This document shows positions 43,187-54,084 of a stretch of DNA of 64,000 bases, in pieces (within the stretch, counting starts at the first letter, position 1; each line of letters opens with the position of its first letter). The translations under genes were made by a program, and so were the position numbers. Below the pieces are notes generated by a model that was given only the letters and a program-made list of their open reading frames with translations, was not told the origin of the DNA and ran no database searches. This DNA comes from Sabellastarte sp. h YS-2021 (lineage: Eukaryota > Annelida > Polychaeta > Sabellida > Sabellidae): positions 25,053,615 through 25,117,614 of the forward strand of contig OZ024940.1 of assembly GCA_964017235.1 (NCBI GenBank), in the 5' to 3' direction.

Positions 43187-43529
43187 TGTATCAAGATATC
43201 ACATGAGAAAACATTCACTCAGGCAGGGAACTGTCAAAATTAGATACATAATCTCGAGAGATCTGCAACCTGAGATTACGTAACCAGATTACGTTCATAT
43301 TTCACGTACACTATTGCACAGCAACCTGGCAAAAAGGGCGAAGAAAAAATAAATCAGAAGAGATTACACTAAGCCTTCTCACATGAAGATATATTTGCAA
43401 AGTAGCAAAAGTAACTGTAACAAATGGCCAAAAAAACAGCAGGCTGGCAGGCATGTTGACACTTGAGCCAAAGAAATTATGAAATGTGATTGAACTCCTT
43501 TGGGATATCCGGCGCTGTTGAAACAGAGT

Positions 43530-43886
43530 TAAGGTGACATGTGATCATCGATACCTTATAGTTCCTCCATTCCACTCATCAGTATTTAAGTCAGTCAAAC
43601 ATTTTGGCCTTAATTTTGCCTCTGATGCTCCTAAGATCCGGAATGAACCTCCTAATGATGTGCGCTGGGTAACATCAGTTGCCTCCTTCAGGAAAAAGCT
43701 CAGAATTTACCTGTTTGCAAAAGCCTAACCACCATAGCCTCCCCCGTCACCCCTGTGTCTCCTTGGTATGACCTGGCTATGTCATTGGATTAACGTTTAT
43801 TGCCTTGTTTTATGTTCAGATGCGCTTTAGAGTCTGTCAATTGATGGAGATTAAGAGCTATAAAAGTCTACATTAGATTAGATTAA
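43530..43886 (+). mobile_element. CR1/L2-like LINE 3' end, tail subfamily 2
   Basis: An open frame ending at 43,728 encodes SVFKSVKHFGLNFASDAPK, then NEPPNDV and SVASFRKKLRIYLFAKA. This is the usual C-terminus of CR1/L2-type reverse transcriptases, with no frameshift in this part. Next come GCGCTTTAGAGTCTGTC, GGAGATTAAGAGCTATAAAA and an ATTAGATTAGATT tail. It is 5'-truncated. Confidence 0.87.
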
Positions 43887-44319
43887 ATGTTCTACGCGAC
43901 CTCCCCGCCTGTACTGCCCCCTCTAAAAAAAAAGATTATTAGGTTATCTTTGCGACATTAAGGTCACCATAAACTGGACATTTGGAGTAGGGAGAAGGGT
44001 AGAATAGACATATGGGATGGCTAGTTCTTCAACCATACACTAGTCAACCATACAGCCTTTTCGGGGCCATAAGTGCAGGGTCATGAAGTGTACATCAGGA
44101 AATGACAGCATGACAAGGCATCACTTAAGCCACTATCTCTATGGCCATCAAAAATGTCCAATTTCTAATTTATATTAACCACAACCAATCGCCAAATTCA
44201 TCACAGGCAGTACGGTGTACATTAATTGGCGATTTCTGTAATCCTCCTTCATCTAATTACTGCCAGGCTTCTGTCGGTAAAGTTTATACACTGTGGCCTT
44301 CCCTGCTTCCCTTTGCCAC

Positions 44320-44660
44320 ACACGCATGGACGTTTTAAACTGTTCGAAATTTCCCTCTTCCATAGAAGGCATCCAGTTCTGTAAGGTTGCTGCACTTCTT
44401 CCCAATTCTGTGTTATTCTCTCATTTCCCGTGTCTCCACTGAAGTTAAATGTTTGCTGTAAGTTCATTACTGTATCTGTACAGTATCTTCAGTGTAACTT
44501 ATCTGAGTGTGTCAAACTGTGGCCAATGTCCTGCCCAATTCTGAATCACTTCTGTAGCAAAACTGTAGCTAGAGGTGCGTAGTGTGGGTATCACAGAATG
44601 TACAGTATTCCCACCTCTGTTTTTCCTGCTGTCTATAACTGCCAGAAAATACAGCCTGTA
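44320..44660. repeat. Unclassified dispersed repeat K (copy 3)
   Basis: This is the longest copy. The best matching core, near 44,515-44,620, contains GTGGCCAATGTCCTGCCCAA, TTCTGAATCACTTCTGTAGC, AAAACTGTAGCTAGAGGTGC and TGTACAGTATTCCCAC. These align with 7.4-7.58 kb and 24.5-24.65 kb. No termini could be defined. Confidence 0.5.
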
Positions 44661-44664
44661 GTCT

Positions 44665-45300
44665 GACTGGGGCATGAAGTTACACGGCCAAAAAAGAAAG
44701 GAAGAACAAGAAAAAAGCCACCTACAAGCTCAGAGGCGAACAAAAACAGGTAGTCTGCCAACTGGGTGTAGGTCATGCAAACCGGTCTTTAGGGATTCCC
44801 TTTGAAACGTTCCGTTTCCATTTGATCCCAATTTGGCCCATAGACAAATATTAGTGCCATTTTTCATGGGGGTTTATCACTAATCCCCCCCGTGTCTCCC
44901 CCCTCCCACTCCATTATCTAAGTGCTGAAGCCTCAACCATCTGTTTTTTTTCTTCCTTTTTTGTTGGCCCAGAGAGAGTGTGTGTGCCCAGTATTGATGT
45001 AGCAAAACAGATAAATTATTAACAATAATGAAGCTTTATGGTACAGTGCAGTTATTCGTTTTAAGGTCGCCTGTGGTAGAAATGAAAAAAAGAGGTAATT
45101 CCGTCTTTTTTTGGGTGGGAAAATGTTACTCATTCTTTTGCTATCCCCCGCCCTTATTTGGGCAGTCGGGCATATTTGTCTCAATTACTTCTAGAAAAAT
45201 AAAAAAATCTGTGGCTTCAGATATGATGCAGCTATGCCTATCTCTGTCTCACCTAACTAATTATGCACAGAACTTGGATTAAAACATAAACCGAATCTTA
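44665..45300. other. Unique DNA, no gene recognised
   Basis: Overlapping short frames on both strands near 44,933-45,282 are mutually incompatible and carry no family motif. Confidence 0.45.
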
Positions 45301-45309
45301 CATGTGAAA

Positions 45310-45842
45310 GTCACAAACTGTAACAAATACACACGGGCATCTCCTATTCTCAAACGACTCCATTGGCTCCCAGTTAAATTTCTCTCTATCTTCAAAACTG
45401 CCACTTTAGTTTTTACGTTTCTTTACAGTGGTCATCCCAGTTACTTTGGTCCTCTTTTGTCTACTCATCGTGGAAGATATAGTACAAGATTCAATCATCC
45501 AGATAAAAGGTTCTTGGATTCTTTTCAATTCTATCCCTCTGTATATAAATCCAAAAAACACTTTGGCCACAGCTTTGCTTTTGATGCTCCCACGGTTTGA
45601 AATGATTTGCCTGACCAGATCCATTCTGCCCCAAGTCTCGCCTGTTTCAGAAAAAAGGTTAAAATCGTATCTCTTCAAAGAGGCTTTCCCAACTTAGCAT
45701 ATACTCTATCTGGCGTCTCTGTGGTACTGGACTTGGCAACGGCTATGGAATGATGATTTTTTAAATTGGATTCTAGTGTTGCTCCTGAGAGTCTGCCGGG
45801 CAGAGATTAAGTGCTATAAAAGTACAGAATAGAATAGAATAA
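45310..45842 (+). mobile_element. CR1/L2-like LINE 3' end, longest remnant, tail subfamily 1
   Basis: The frame from 45,304 reads ASPILKRLHWLPVKF, SIFKTATLVFTFLYSGHP, YFGPLL and KKHFGHSFAFDAPTV, then a TGA where the family has Trp, then NDLPDQIHSAPSLACFRKK. A one-base shift restores LKSYLFKEAFPT before the stop at about 45,698. This is the C-terminal region of a CR1/L2-type reverse transcriptase protein with one nonsense change and one frameshift. The 3' end has GAGATTAAGTGCTATAAAAG and an AGAATAGAATAGAATAA tail. Confidence 0.88.
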
Positions 45843-45844
45843 AT

Positions 45845-46840
45845 TTTGTGGCTGCTTGTTTAAAGCGTTTTATAGACTGTAAATTCTTTCACAAAGGGTT
45901 TTGTCAACAGCTATGAAGAAGTGTTAAATTTCTATAAATCTTGAGCACTTACTATATTTTTATTGTCATGAAACACAGGATCACCACTTTTTACATTAGC
46001 TATATTAGTCGAGAGAATAATAATAGGAATTTCTCAGCTGTTTAAATGGCTCAATTCTGAAAGTGACTATTCCTCTTTTTCTGAAAGCTTTGCATCGAGA
46101 TGTTTGCATGCATGTGTAAAGTTATTAATAATTCAGAAAAATCCTTTCCAGAAAAAAATACCCCACAAATCTGGCATGGTGTTTCCCCCGCTTTTTTCTT
46201 CCTTTCTCTTTCTTGTGAAAACATTTGGAGCAATTACAAACTTGGAGTTAATGAGATAACCTAGACATCTTACAAAAGAGAAATATGTGGTCCCTAGTAC
46301 AATGGTTTCGGAAGTGAATATTGGGCTATTCTTGTCAAAATGCACAGCATTTCCGACACTGGTTATCACAGGAAAAACTCAAAACTTGAACCACAGAGGT
46401 GGACATGAAGGATTAACGGTATTCAAAATGTGCTCCAAATCTAAGTTGTTTAAACAACAGAGTTGCACAAACTAAATCTCAAATGTCATGCTAAGCTTTG
46501 TTCAAGTGTATTTTGTCATTTAGTTTTTCCAACTGAATGAACTATTCAAAGCAGGAATTTAGAGGCTTTTTAAAAACTTAGCTACAGGCTAAAAGCTATG
46601 GCACTTTGTTATGGAGTAGAAAGTAAAGATTAAAATAATATAAAGGAAATGGTGATATGTTTCAGTCTTAGTTGACAAGGATTAGCTTGCCTGTGGCTGA
46701 GGTTAAGGGAACTTCCAAAAACGAGACTCTGTTAACCCCACAAGAAACTTTGTAAGCATGTAACTAGCGACTGATGCATTCAATGACTGTAAATATTTTG
46801 TGTGCCATTCATGTTGGATGACTATTAACAAAGTACTAAT
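45845..46840. other. AT-rich unique DNA
   Basis: Nothing beyond short frames was recognised. Confidence 0.5.
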
Positions 46841-46845
46841 AGCCA

Positions 46846-47045
46846 GCCATCTTGATATTTATTTCAAATGAGGTGAAACTGAGACAATGAAATCATCATT
46901 TCAGTTCCCGACAAAAACTTAAAAACACAAGATTTTGATGGAACAAAATACTTTCCACGACATAGGACTTTGAGGTCAGATGATTTTAGCAGGAAGTGAC
47001 AGTGGCAGCCATCTTGATTTTTATTTGAAAATGAGGCTATATTGA
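46846..47045. repeat. GCCATCTTG repeat pair
   Basis: CAGCCATCTTGATATTTATT plus TCAAATGAGG at about 46,848 recurs as CAGCCATCTTGATTTTTATT plus TGAAAATGAGG at about 47,008, about 160 bp apart. A third relative lies at 49,266-49,300 (GGCCATCTTGTTTTTCCAAA, TGAGG). The relation may be a diverged tandem or dispersed repeat. Confidence 0.45.
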
Positions 47046-47059
47046 CTGACAATCAAACT

Positions 47060-47940
47060 TTCATACTGATGACTTTAATAACCTCATTACACTTTTCTCA
47101 AAAGACTTCCTGATGCACCAACTGCTCCCCCCCCCCCCTCCCCCGCGACATTGTGAAAATACGTCTGGCGCCATAAAACATGCAAAAACCAAATTGTATC
47201 CATATTTTACATCACCACAGCTTAGAAACATGAGATGTCATGATGCAAATACTACAAACATCATTTCTCCATTTTCTCCCCCTCAAAAAACTATGAGACC
47301 TGTTTTTATGACTCTTAATGGGTAGATACATCTCTAAGAGCGGGTAAAAAACACTGCACACACAACTCCAGCTTTAGATAGTTTATTCCCCAACTTTTTC
47401 CTAATGAACCGCGCAGACAGCAAAGCCGTACTGCAAATATGAAAGGTGGGGGGCATTAGCCGTCCATTTGTAGGCCCAGTACAACCATGGGGACTGGCAT
47501 GTATAAATAGTAGGGATAAATGGTCTAGAATATCTCTTGAACAAATATTACTGTGAAGGTAAAGAAACTTGATTTCCCCCCCCACCCCTCCTTTTCAACT
47601 CTGTTGAGAATCTCCACATCAGCATTTGATACTGTCCGTTTTTTTTCCAGAAGCTAAGGACACATCAGGACAGAATCCTACAGGTTGACGCAATCTTGAT
47701 TTGAAGTAATATGTTATGATAGAGGAAAGTTTTGAAAAGAGGGGCTATTTTATTTTTTTATTTTCAGGCAGTTGTACAATATTATTATTGGATTTCCCAT
47801 TTCATATAATAATTGTATCCTTCTTAAATAAAACCTTCTTACTTTACGGCCATAAGTTTCTCCCAGCCTTCTTGTTTGTCATCTTTAATTAAACCGAGCA
47901 GTGTCACTCGTGGACATAGACTATGATCTTCCTCAATCAA
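47060..47940. other. Unique DNA with C-rich tracts
   Basis: Pyrimidine-rich tracts occur at 47,126-47,145 and 47,577-47,590. No gene was recognised. Confidence 0.5.
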
Positions 47941-47944
47941 AATA

Positions 47945-48215
47945 AGGCGATTGGCAGGCGTGGTTTTTGCCAAGGCCGTACCAGCAGAATGGAAGGGGTT
48001 TCCACCAATTGTCAGATCCCAACAGGCCATCTCCAGTTTCAGGAGCCAACTCAAGACGTACCTGTTCGGATTGACATATTCACCATCATAGTCATCCCTC
48101 CCTGGTGGTTGCTTACTGGGTTAGGACCTCGGCCTGGTTTTGGACACTCCCTTTTGGGATTTCAATGCACTGGAGGAACTTTGTCAGTTTTGAGCTCTAT
48201 AAATGCTTCTAGTAC
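47945..48215 (+). mobile_element. CR1/L2-like LINE 3' end, fourth subfamily
   Basis: The plus frame encodes KAVPAEWKGFPPIVRSQQAI followed by SSFRSQLKTYLFG, the family C-terminal motif (Ser-Phe-Arg-x-x-Leu-Lys-Thr-Tyr-Leu-Phe). The 3' end, TTTTGAGCTCTATAAATGC, differs from the other three tails, which suggests a separate LINE lineage. It is followed almost directly by a CCTCC-element fragment. Confidence 0.75.
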
Positions 48216-48234
48216 ACTATATAATACCTCTCTG

Positions 48235-48700
48235 GCAAGGGGGCTATGCGATCACTGGATTCTGTCTGTTTGTTTGTTTGCAAAATTTCGAAAAAAAACA
48301 ACAACTACAGCATAGATTTACATCAAATTTCCACGGTAAGGTGGGACTTGGTCTAACACAGAACTGATTTAATTTTGGGAACGACCTGCAACCAATTCTG
48401 CATTGATGATGTGTTAATTACTGCACTCATACACAATGGCTAAGAGGTGTTGGGCTTTGGGGTGAAGGTCCAATTCCTCCAATTATATTCCTTATGAGTG
48501 CAATTATAAAAATAATCCTTTGAAAACTTCTTGGATCCATGCAGTCATTCGGATCATCATCGAAATCTAACCATCTGGGTTCTTGTGCTATTGTTGACAT
48601 TTCTTGAAAATTTCATCAAAATCTGTCCATAACTTTTCGAGTTATTTTGCAAACAGAGAGTCAAATAGATGCCACCAATGACCTTGGCAGATGTAGTAAT
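48235..48700 (+). mobile_element. CCTCC-element copy
   Basis: Ordered blocks: TCTGTCTGTTTGTTTGTTTG, GGTGGGACTTGGTCTAACAC, TGCGCTCATA-like GCACTCATACACAATGG, TCTAACCATCTGGGTTCTTG, AATTTCATCAAAATCTGTCC, ATAACTTTTCGAGTTATTTT, a CAAACAGAGAG stretch and finally CTTGGCAGATG. This is the most complete 5'-to-3' copy in the window, about 450 bp, with both palindromic ends worn. Confidence 0.65.
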
Positions 48701-48704
48701 AATG

Positions 48705-50505
48705 GTAATTAAATAACCTTCAGATATATTAGGAATTGGGAAATACATATTCTTAGCTATATTTCTTATTAACAGATTTTTCGGAAGATAAGAATGGTTC
48801 TAAAGCACTGGCTAAAAATTATTCAACAAGGGCCCAGGTTAAAACACAAACACGTCAAGGTTTACAGGCGAGTTGGTGACCTCGTCAGAGGTTTATTTTT
48901 CAGGGAGGTTTGCTCTCTGCGAAAACACCGAACAATCAATTTACATGCAGGCTCCCAAATTGTCGCAAAATAAAAAAACCTCAGTAAATAACTGTGTGAC
49001 ACTGCACAGATTTTTACAATGTGCAAATCTCTATCTGACCTTGGACCGGGCAAACCTATTTACTGCCATAAGCCTGTGTTCACAATTCTCTGTTCTGATG
49101 TCTCCGATGTAACTCTGACATGAAAAGTCTTTGTTCCAGAACAGAAATATAACCAGATTTCATAATGATGAGCACATCCTGTGAATTGGGATCTCTACGA
49201 ATAATACCCTTCGCTCTGGAAGACCAACAAAAGTCCTTGCTGATAGTCGAAAAAAAACACCCGTGGCGGCCATCTTGTTTTTCCAAATGAGGCCAAAATT
49301 ATTCCCAGGCAAGATTTTGTAATGCTGAATATATCCTGCAAATTTTGAGAGCTCTACCTGGAGAGCTGAGGGTTTAGGCGGCGGTTTGATGTGAAAGAAG
49401 AGGGGCAGCCTTTACAGATATTGAGAGCAGAAGTAAAATTGGCCTTGAAAAAAAATAGCCATGGGAATTAAGCCGGGATGCTGAGCTAAGCTTTGGATGA
49501 AAGTGTCAGAAAGAGCCTGACATAATAAACAGACATCTTTGGTAATTCAGTTTGGGACCCCATCACAAAACCGGGAATCCCAAACCAATGTGCTAATACA
49601 AAAACACCCCCAACACTGAATAGAAAGCTCATTAATTGCTTTTTCGCAAATTCTTTTTTTTGGGGGGACACAGAAAAACATCTAGTTTGATTGGTTGATG
49701 TTTGTCTGCCTGTTGGCGAATTTATCGAAATTTGAGATATGTTTCAATGACAATTTTCAGACCGGTTGCATGAAGTGACCCAGTTTAAAAATGGTTAATC
49801 CTGTGGGTTTTTTTTTCTTAATGTGGATAGGTTATTTGTGGTTTTATAAAATCTGGAAATAATCACGCCAAGGAAGAGCTGATTAAATAGTAGCAACATA
49901 AACATGAAAAATAACCATTCTATGTGGTTATGGAAACATGTGGAAATAACCATTCTGGAATTGTATATGTATTACAAATGTATCTTTAAATGGCAATTTT
50001 ATAGGGGCGATAATTGCGGCGACTATCACCTGGAGTTATGATACAAGAATTTTTTTGCTCTCGACCAATCAGATTCACTGACACAGCCGTGTCATATTTT
50101 AATGGGGAAATAAAGTTCATTCTTATTTCAGCTCTGTTTCGATCCAGTTACAGATTTAAAGGGTCATTCAACTTTGCATGATTTTTTTATTTGTTGCAAC
50201 TTGAGGGAACGAATCCAATGCATCCCCTGAAAGCTTCCAAAGCCATTGTTTTCTACTTTTTTTCGTCCTAGAATGACTTTTGTAAATTCATTAGTGCTTG
50301 TACAATATATGAATATGTTGGTCATGTTTTCACCACAGATTTTTAGTTGACCGAAAAAGGTGAATTTAGTTCCCAACAAATCTTCACCTGAAAAAAGATG
50401 TAAAGGGGGAGACTCATTAGGAGAGATTGTATTCTTCTGTAGGAAAATGTAAAAATTGGAATGTTTTTAGTATTTACTGTTCCTCGATCAAAACAAAGAT
50501 TAACT
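48705..50505. other. AT-rich unique DNA
   Basis: Apart from one GCCATCTTG repeat relative at 49,266-49,300 nothing was assigned. Minus-strand frames near 49,080-49,671 are short and unconvincing. Confidence 0.45.
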
Positions 50506-50511
50506 GAATTC

Positions 50512-50933
50512 CTGGGGCGGATTTCACGAAAGGTCTTAGCCCGGTCTCAGGCTCAAATTTGAGACTTTTGTCTCAAATTATTGGACCAGGAATATTTTAC
50601 TTGAGCCCATGGGCTCAGCCTTAATGGATTTCACGAAAGGTCTCAGTCTCAGCTTTGGATGAGCCACTGGCTCAAATATTGAGACTGGTTGAAAGTGGGC
50701 TTAAGTTTTGTAAACAAAGGCTCAAATATGGCCGCCATAATTCTTTCATGACTTCAAAATTTGAAATGGCTGAAAATAGGGTACCCCTGGGGCGGATTTC
50801 ATGAAAGGTCTCAGACTTATCCCAGTCTCAGACTGAGCCACTGGCTCAAATCTGAGCCTTCTGGCTCAGCTAAGTCTTTGTCTCAAATTTGAGCCTGAGA
50901 CCGGGCTAAGACCTTTTGTGAAATCCGCCCCTG
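50512..50933. mobile_element. Composite MITE, family M (copy 4)
   Basis: The part at 50,512-50,786 starts with the terminal repeat CTGGGGCGGATTTCACGAAA. It is collinear with the reverse complement of the right half of MITE copy 1, through GAAATGGCTGAAAATAGGGT. At 50,787 a second CTGGGGCGGATTTCATGAAA begins a compact 147-bp element made of two terminal regions facing each other, ending at GAAATCCGCCCCTG. It reads as a short deletion derivative joined to, or inserted into, a half element. Confidence 0.75.
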
Positions 50934-50939
50934 TTTTAC

Positions 50940-53535
50940 ATTTTTAAATGCTTACTTCTCAGTTTTTACTTCTTAAAACAAACCCTCGATCACAATTGAC
51001 ATTTGATTTTTTTTGTTCAACCACAGGAACAACCCTTGAATATTTCATTTTGTTGCACAAAAGCTGTCCCTCTAGTAATTAAGTTTATGTTTGATTTTTT
51101 TAGGTAAAAAATAAATGAAGTTTATTATAAAAACTCCTTTGAAATAAAAGAAGTATTCATTGACAACAAATGTTTCCAAAAACAGAAAATTAACTGTGCT
51201 AGCGCTTTCTTTTTGGGAGGAGGTTGGTTGACTATGTTCATTTCCCAACGAAACCATAGCGACCCTATTCTGCCAAGCACCCCAAACGTGATGAAAAGTG
51301 AATTTTCTTTCCTTTTCTCCAAAACTGTCATTTGTTTTTGTATTCTACAGCAAGGCTTAAGATTTAGGGTTGCATCAAAATTTGCAGTAAAACCGTACTT
51401 ATGTTTCAAAGCCCGATAAATGCATGGGCTGCTCCTACTGAATAGAACAAACTTCCTCAAGGTGTCACAAACCTAGACTAGAGTGACTGGTGAATATGGT
51501 GAACAAGTTCGGGATTCAAATGTCTCAACCTGTGGTCTTATATCTACAAAATGCAGTCCATAAAAGCATGATCAAAGGTTCTACCAAAGAACTGGCCTGC
51601 TGCAACCTTAAGCCTCTCCTATATCCCATCGTAATCGCGGGTATATCCTGGTTACAGAGAAAATTGGCTGATTCGCAAGGGAGACTGAAGCTACACTTGC
51701 AATTTTATAACAGAATATACCAAGGTCGCAGAGACCCCGCAATGAAAATATGGCATGCACATAATTCTCTGCGTGCACGCAGTATGGGTACAAACACATC
51801 CATGTCTAAAGGGTAATGTACAAAAGACTTGGGCACGTGCGTTTTCCTTGATAACGTAAGTGCTCCCCCATGACTTCAAGTGTCTTGCATGTTTTCTTAC
51901 AGAGATTGCATGTGCCGTTATGATACACTCGCATGTATATAAACCGACCGTGTGTAGCCAGTTGCAGTTTGTTCTTGGATATTCAAGAAGTGACACTCTT
52001 GTTGGGAGAATACACCTTGTTTGCACGCGCAAATCTCTACTACCCCGCTCCCAGGCTATGCTCATATTTTTCAAAAATATTTATAGCACACTTACGAGTG
52101 TATACACATACAATGGGATGTACGAGAAGCTTTAGCTGTCGAAAAGAGGGACATAAAACCTCCCACCTGTGACTTTGGGAGGTGACGACAACCCTTGGGG
52201 TCCTACTGCGACAGTTTCCTTAACATCGCAAACACTGACTGTCAATCCCCCTCAAGCGACAGTCCACCCTCAGCTCATCTGGGTTGCTTTAAATGCTAAA
52301 CAAAGTGAAAACTAGCCGATCCCCTTTGAGGGATGTGTCTTGGTCTCGGGACCCTGATGAACCTGCAATCTGACAGTAAAATGAGCCGAAAGGACAAATG
52401 ATTGATGTCTTTGTCCAAATATGTAAACATAAGAACACCAACACAAACACAAAACAACCTCTGGAGGAGTCATATATTGCAGGCAAGAGTGTCTGTGGGA
52501 TCAGGTTTTGTGGTGTTCAGGGCATAAAGTGATTGCTATGTATCAATATTTCAATATCAATCGGCAATGGTCCCAAGTTTTAATATCACTATTTAAAAAC
52601 AAACATATACACACACGAGATGAAATTTCAACTGAATAATAACAAACATTCCCCTATGTTCAGCGCCTTAGAGGATAGTTTCATCAATTTCAGTGCTTTT
52701 GAAATACTTCTTACTTACTTAACTACCTATTTACTTACTAATAATAGTATTATTTACTGTATTTGTACAACAGGTACCTTGTGACAAATGTCAATTTTTC
52801 TTCACTTCCTTGCTAAACATCCTTGACCTTAACCTTATGTAGAAACACAACGTTTTACCAAGAATTTTCTTTCATTTTTTGAGGTAGAAACTATAGCAAA
52901 TCTCTCGATTCCACAAAAAAGACAGTATGAAACTAAAGAACCCGTCAAATTTAAAAAATGATCGCCCTCCCTCCTCACTCCTAATATCCCATGCCTGGCA
53001 CTTCCTTTCACACACACGCTAACATATAAAAAAGCAAAAAAAAATCCAGTAACATAAAAATACGACAAAAAAGGACCAAAACAATACTCGAAAATTCCAT
53101 GCAGTAACTGCAGTTCAAAGGCATCTGCAATGAATTATATTTACATGTAGCATCATGTCTGTGATGTGTGATTAGTATTATTGCTCATGAGGTTTGCACG
53201 AGGCTCTCTTTTTGTCCCTGGGCCATTGAAACTGGTAATCACAAGAAATCACAGACTGTGGGTGATAAAAGGAGCTTTTCCCTGCCCTTCTGCCATTAGG
53301 ACAGGCAGACAGCATTTGCCAGAGTGGCGCCAGCACGCTCTGATTACAGTATTAGCCTTCCGTTTTTGGGGTTTCCAGTTGCTGGTCTGATATTCCGATT
53401 TGATTTATACCTTATTTCTCTGCGAAACGGCTGCTACGAACACGAAACCAATGTGCTTGTATTTGCTGGTGTGTTAAGTTTCTGTTTATGTGACTTTTTA
53501 GAAGTTCGTATATGTGTCATTCTTTGGCGGGAGGT
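50940..53535. other. Unique DNA, weak promoter-like region, no supported gene
   Basis: Around 51,690-52,140 base composition becomes less AT-rich and palindromes occur: CTGCGTGCACGCAG at 51,769-51,782, GCACGTGC at 51,833-51,840, and TATATAAA at 51,936-51,943. At 52,160-52,185 ACCTCCCA pairs with TGGGAGGT. Frames of 108 and 127 codons cross this region on opposite strands, without a known family. The rest is unremarkable. Confidence 0.35.
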
Positions 53536-53539
53536 TTTG

Positions 53540-53703
53540 AAGGTCCTCCATGGTCTAGTGGGTTAGCAAATTTGGCATCTCATCGCAGGCTGCCACCTCT
53601 GTGTGGGTCCAACTCCCACAAGTGGCGAATGTTGAGGGCCTGTCCGTATATGACCCTGGCTGTTGAATGGGACATAAAAACCCAACTTTGAATTTGACTT
53701 TGA
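53540..53703 (+). mobile_element. tRNA-headed SINE, family B (copy 5)
   Basis: The plus-strand order is complete: GGTCTAGTGGGTTAGCAAAT head, CTGTGTGGGTCCAACTCCCA with a mutated B box, CCTGTCCGTATATGACCCTG, GCTGTTGAATGGGACATAAA and an AACCCAACTTTGAATTTGAC end. It sits about 190 bp upstream of the candidate exon. Confidence 0.8.
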
Positions 53704-53889
53704 CACAGCTTCTGAAATGTTCCAAACATTCAATTTGATTCCTGCAAATAACAGCTGTTAAGAACCTGAAAAAACCCATCTTACTGTTGTTGATCTGCAA
53801 TCTAAATAAACATGATCACAGAATGTATAAAACATACCCCGTGTGTTTTACATGGTTCAGCATTGACCGTATGGCTGTCACTTCTGTAG

Positions 53890-54076
53890 GAGTGGTATCG
53901 AATCCATCTCAGTGTGACACATGTGGGATGCTGCACCGAGAACCGGTCTTGGTGATAAGGAAGGTACAAAACCCCAATACCGACTTTGACAATTTCCCTT
54001 TACAAAGCCTCCCAGAAGGCTACACCTATTATCACAGGCTGGCACACAGGGACAGGACCCAGTTGTCTGCTGCCAG
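53890..54076 (+). CDS. Candidate internal exon of an unidentified protein
   Basis: A 187-bp segment lies between an acceptor-like CACTTCTGTAG (AG at 53,888-53,889) and a donor-like CAG/GTAATC (GT at 54,077-54,078). It keeps one frame open, and that frame closes in the donor itself (TAA at 54,078-54,080). The peptide has a Cys-x-x-Cys pair (CDTCG), a charged and hydrophobic run (REPVLVIRKVQ) and LPEGYTYYHRLAHRD. Its mixed composition contrasts with the AT-driven frames elsewhere. I do not recognise the family, and no neighbouring exon was found. It could equally be a chance open stretch. Confidence 0.3.
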
Positions 54077-54084
54077 GTAATCGG

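Noticed and set aside
47923..48315. 130-codon plus-strand frame
   Set aside because: Its frame is mostly not that of the LINE coding remnant, which explains the sequence better.
51691..52074. 127-codon minus-strand frame rich in Cys and His
   Set aside because: The Cys/His spacing does not match a zinc-finger pattern, and an unrelated 108-codon frame partly overlaps it on the other strand.
53560..53703. Upstream exon for the 53.9 kb candidate
   Set aside because: The sequence there is SINE B copy 5.
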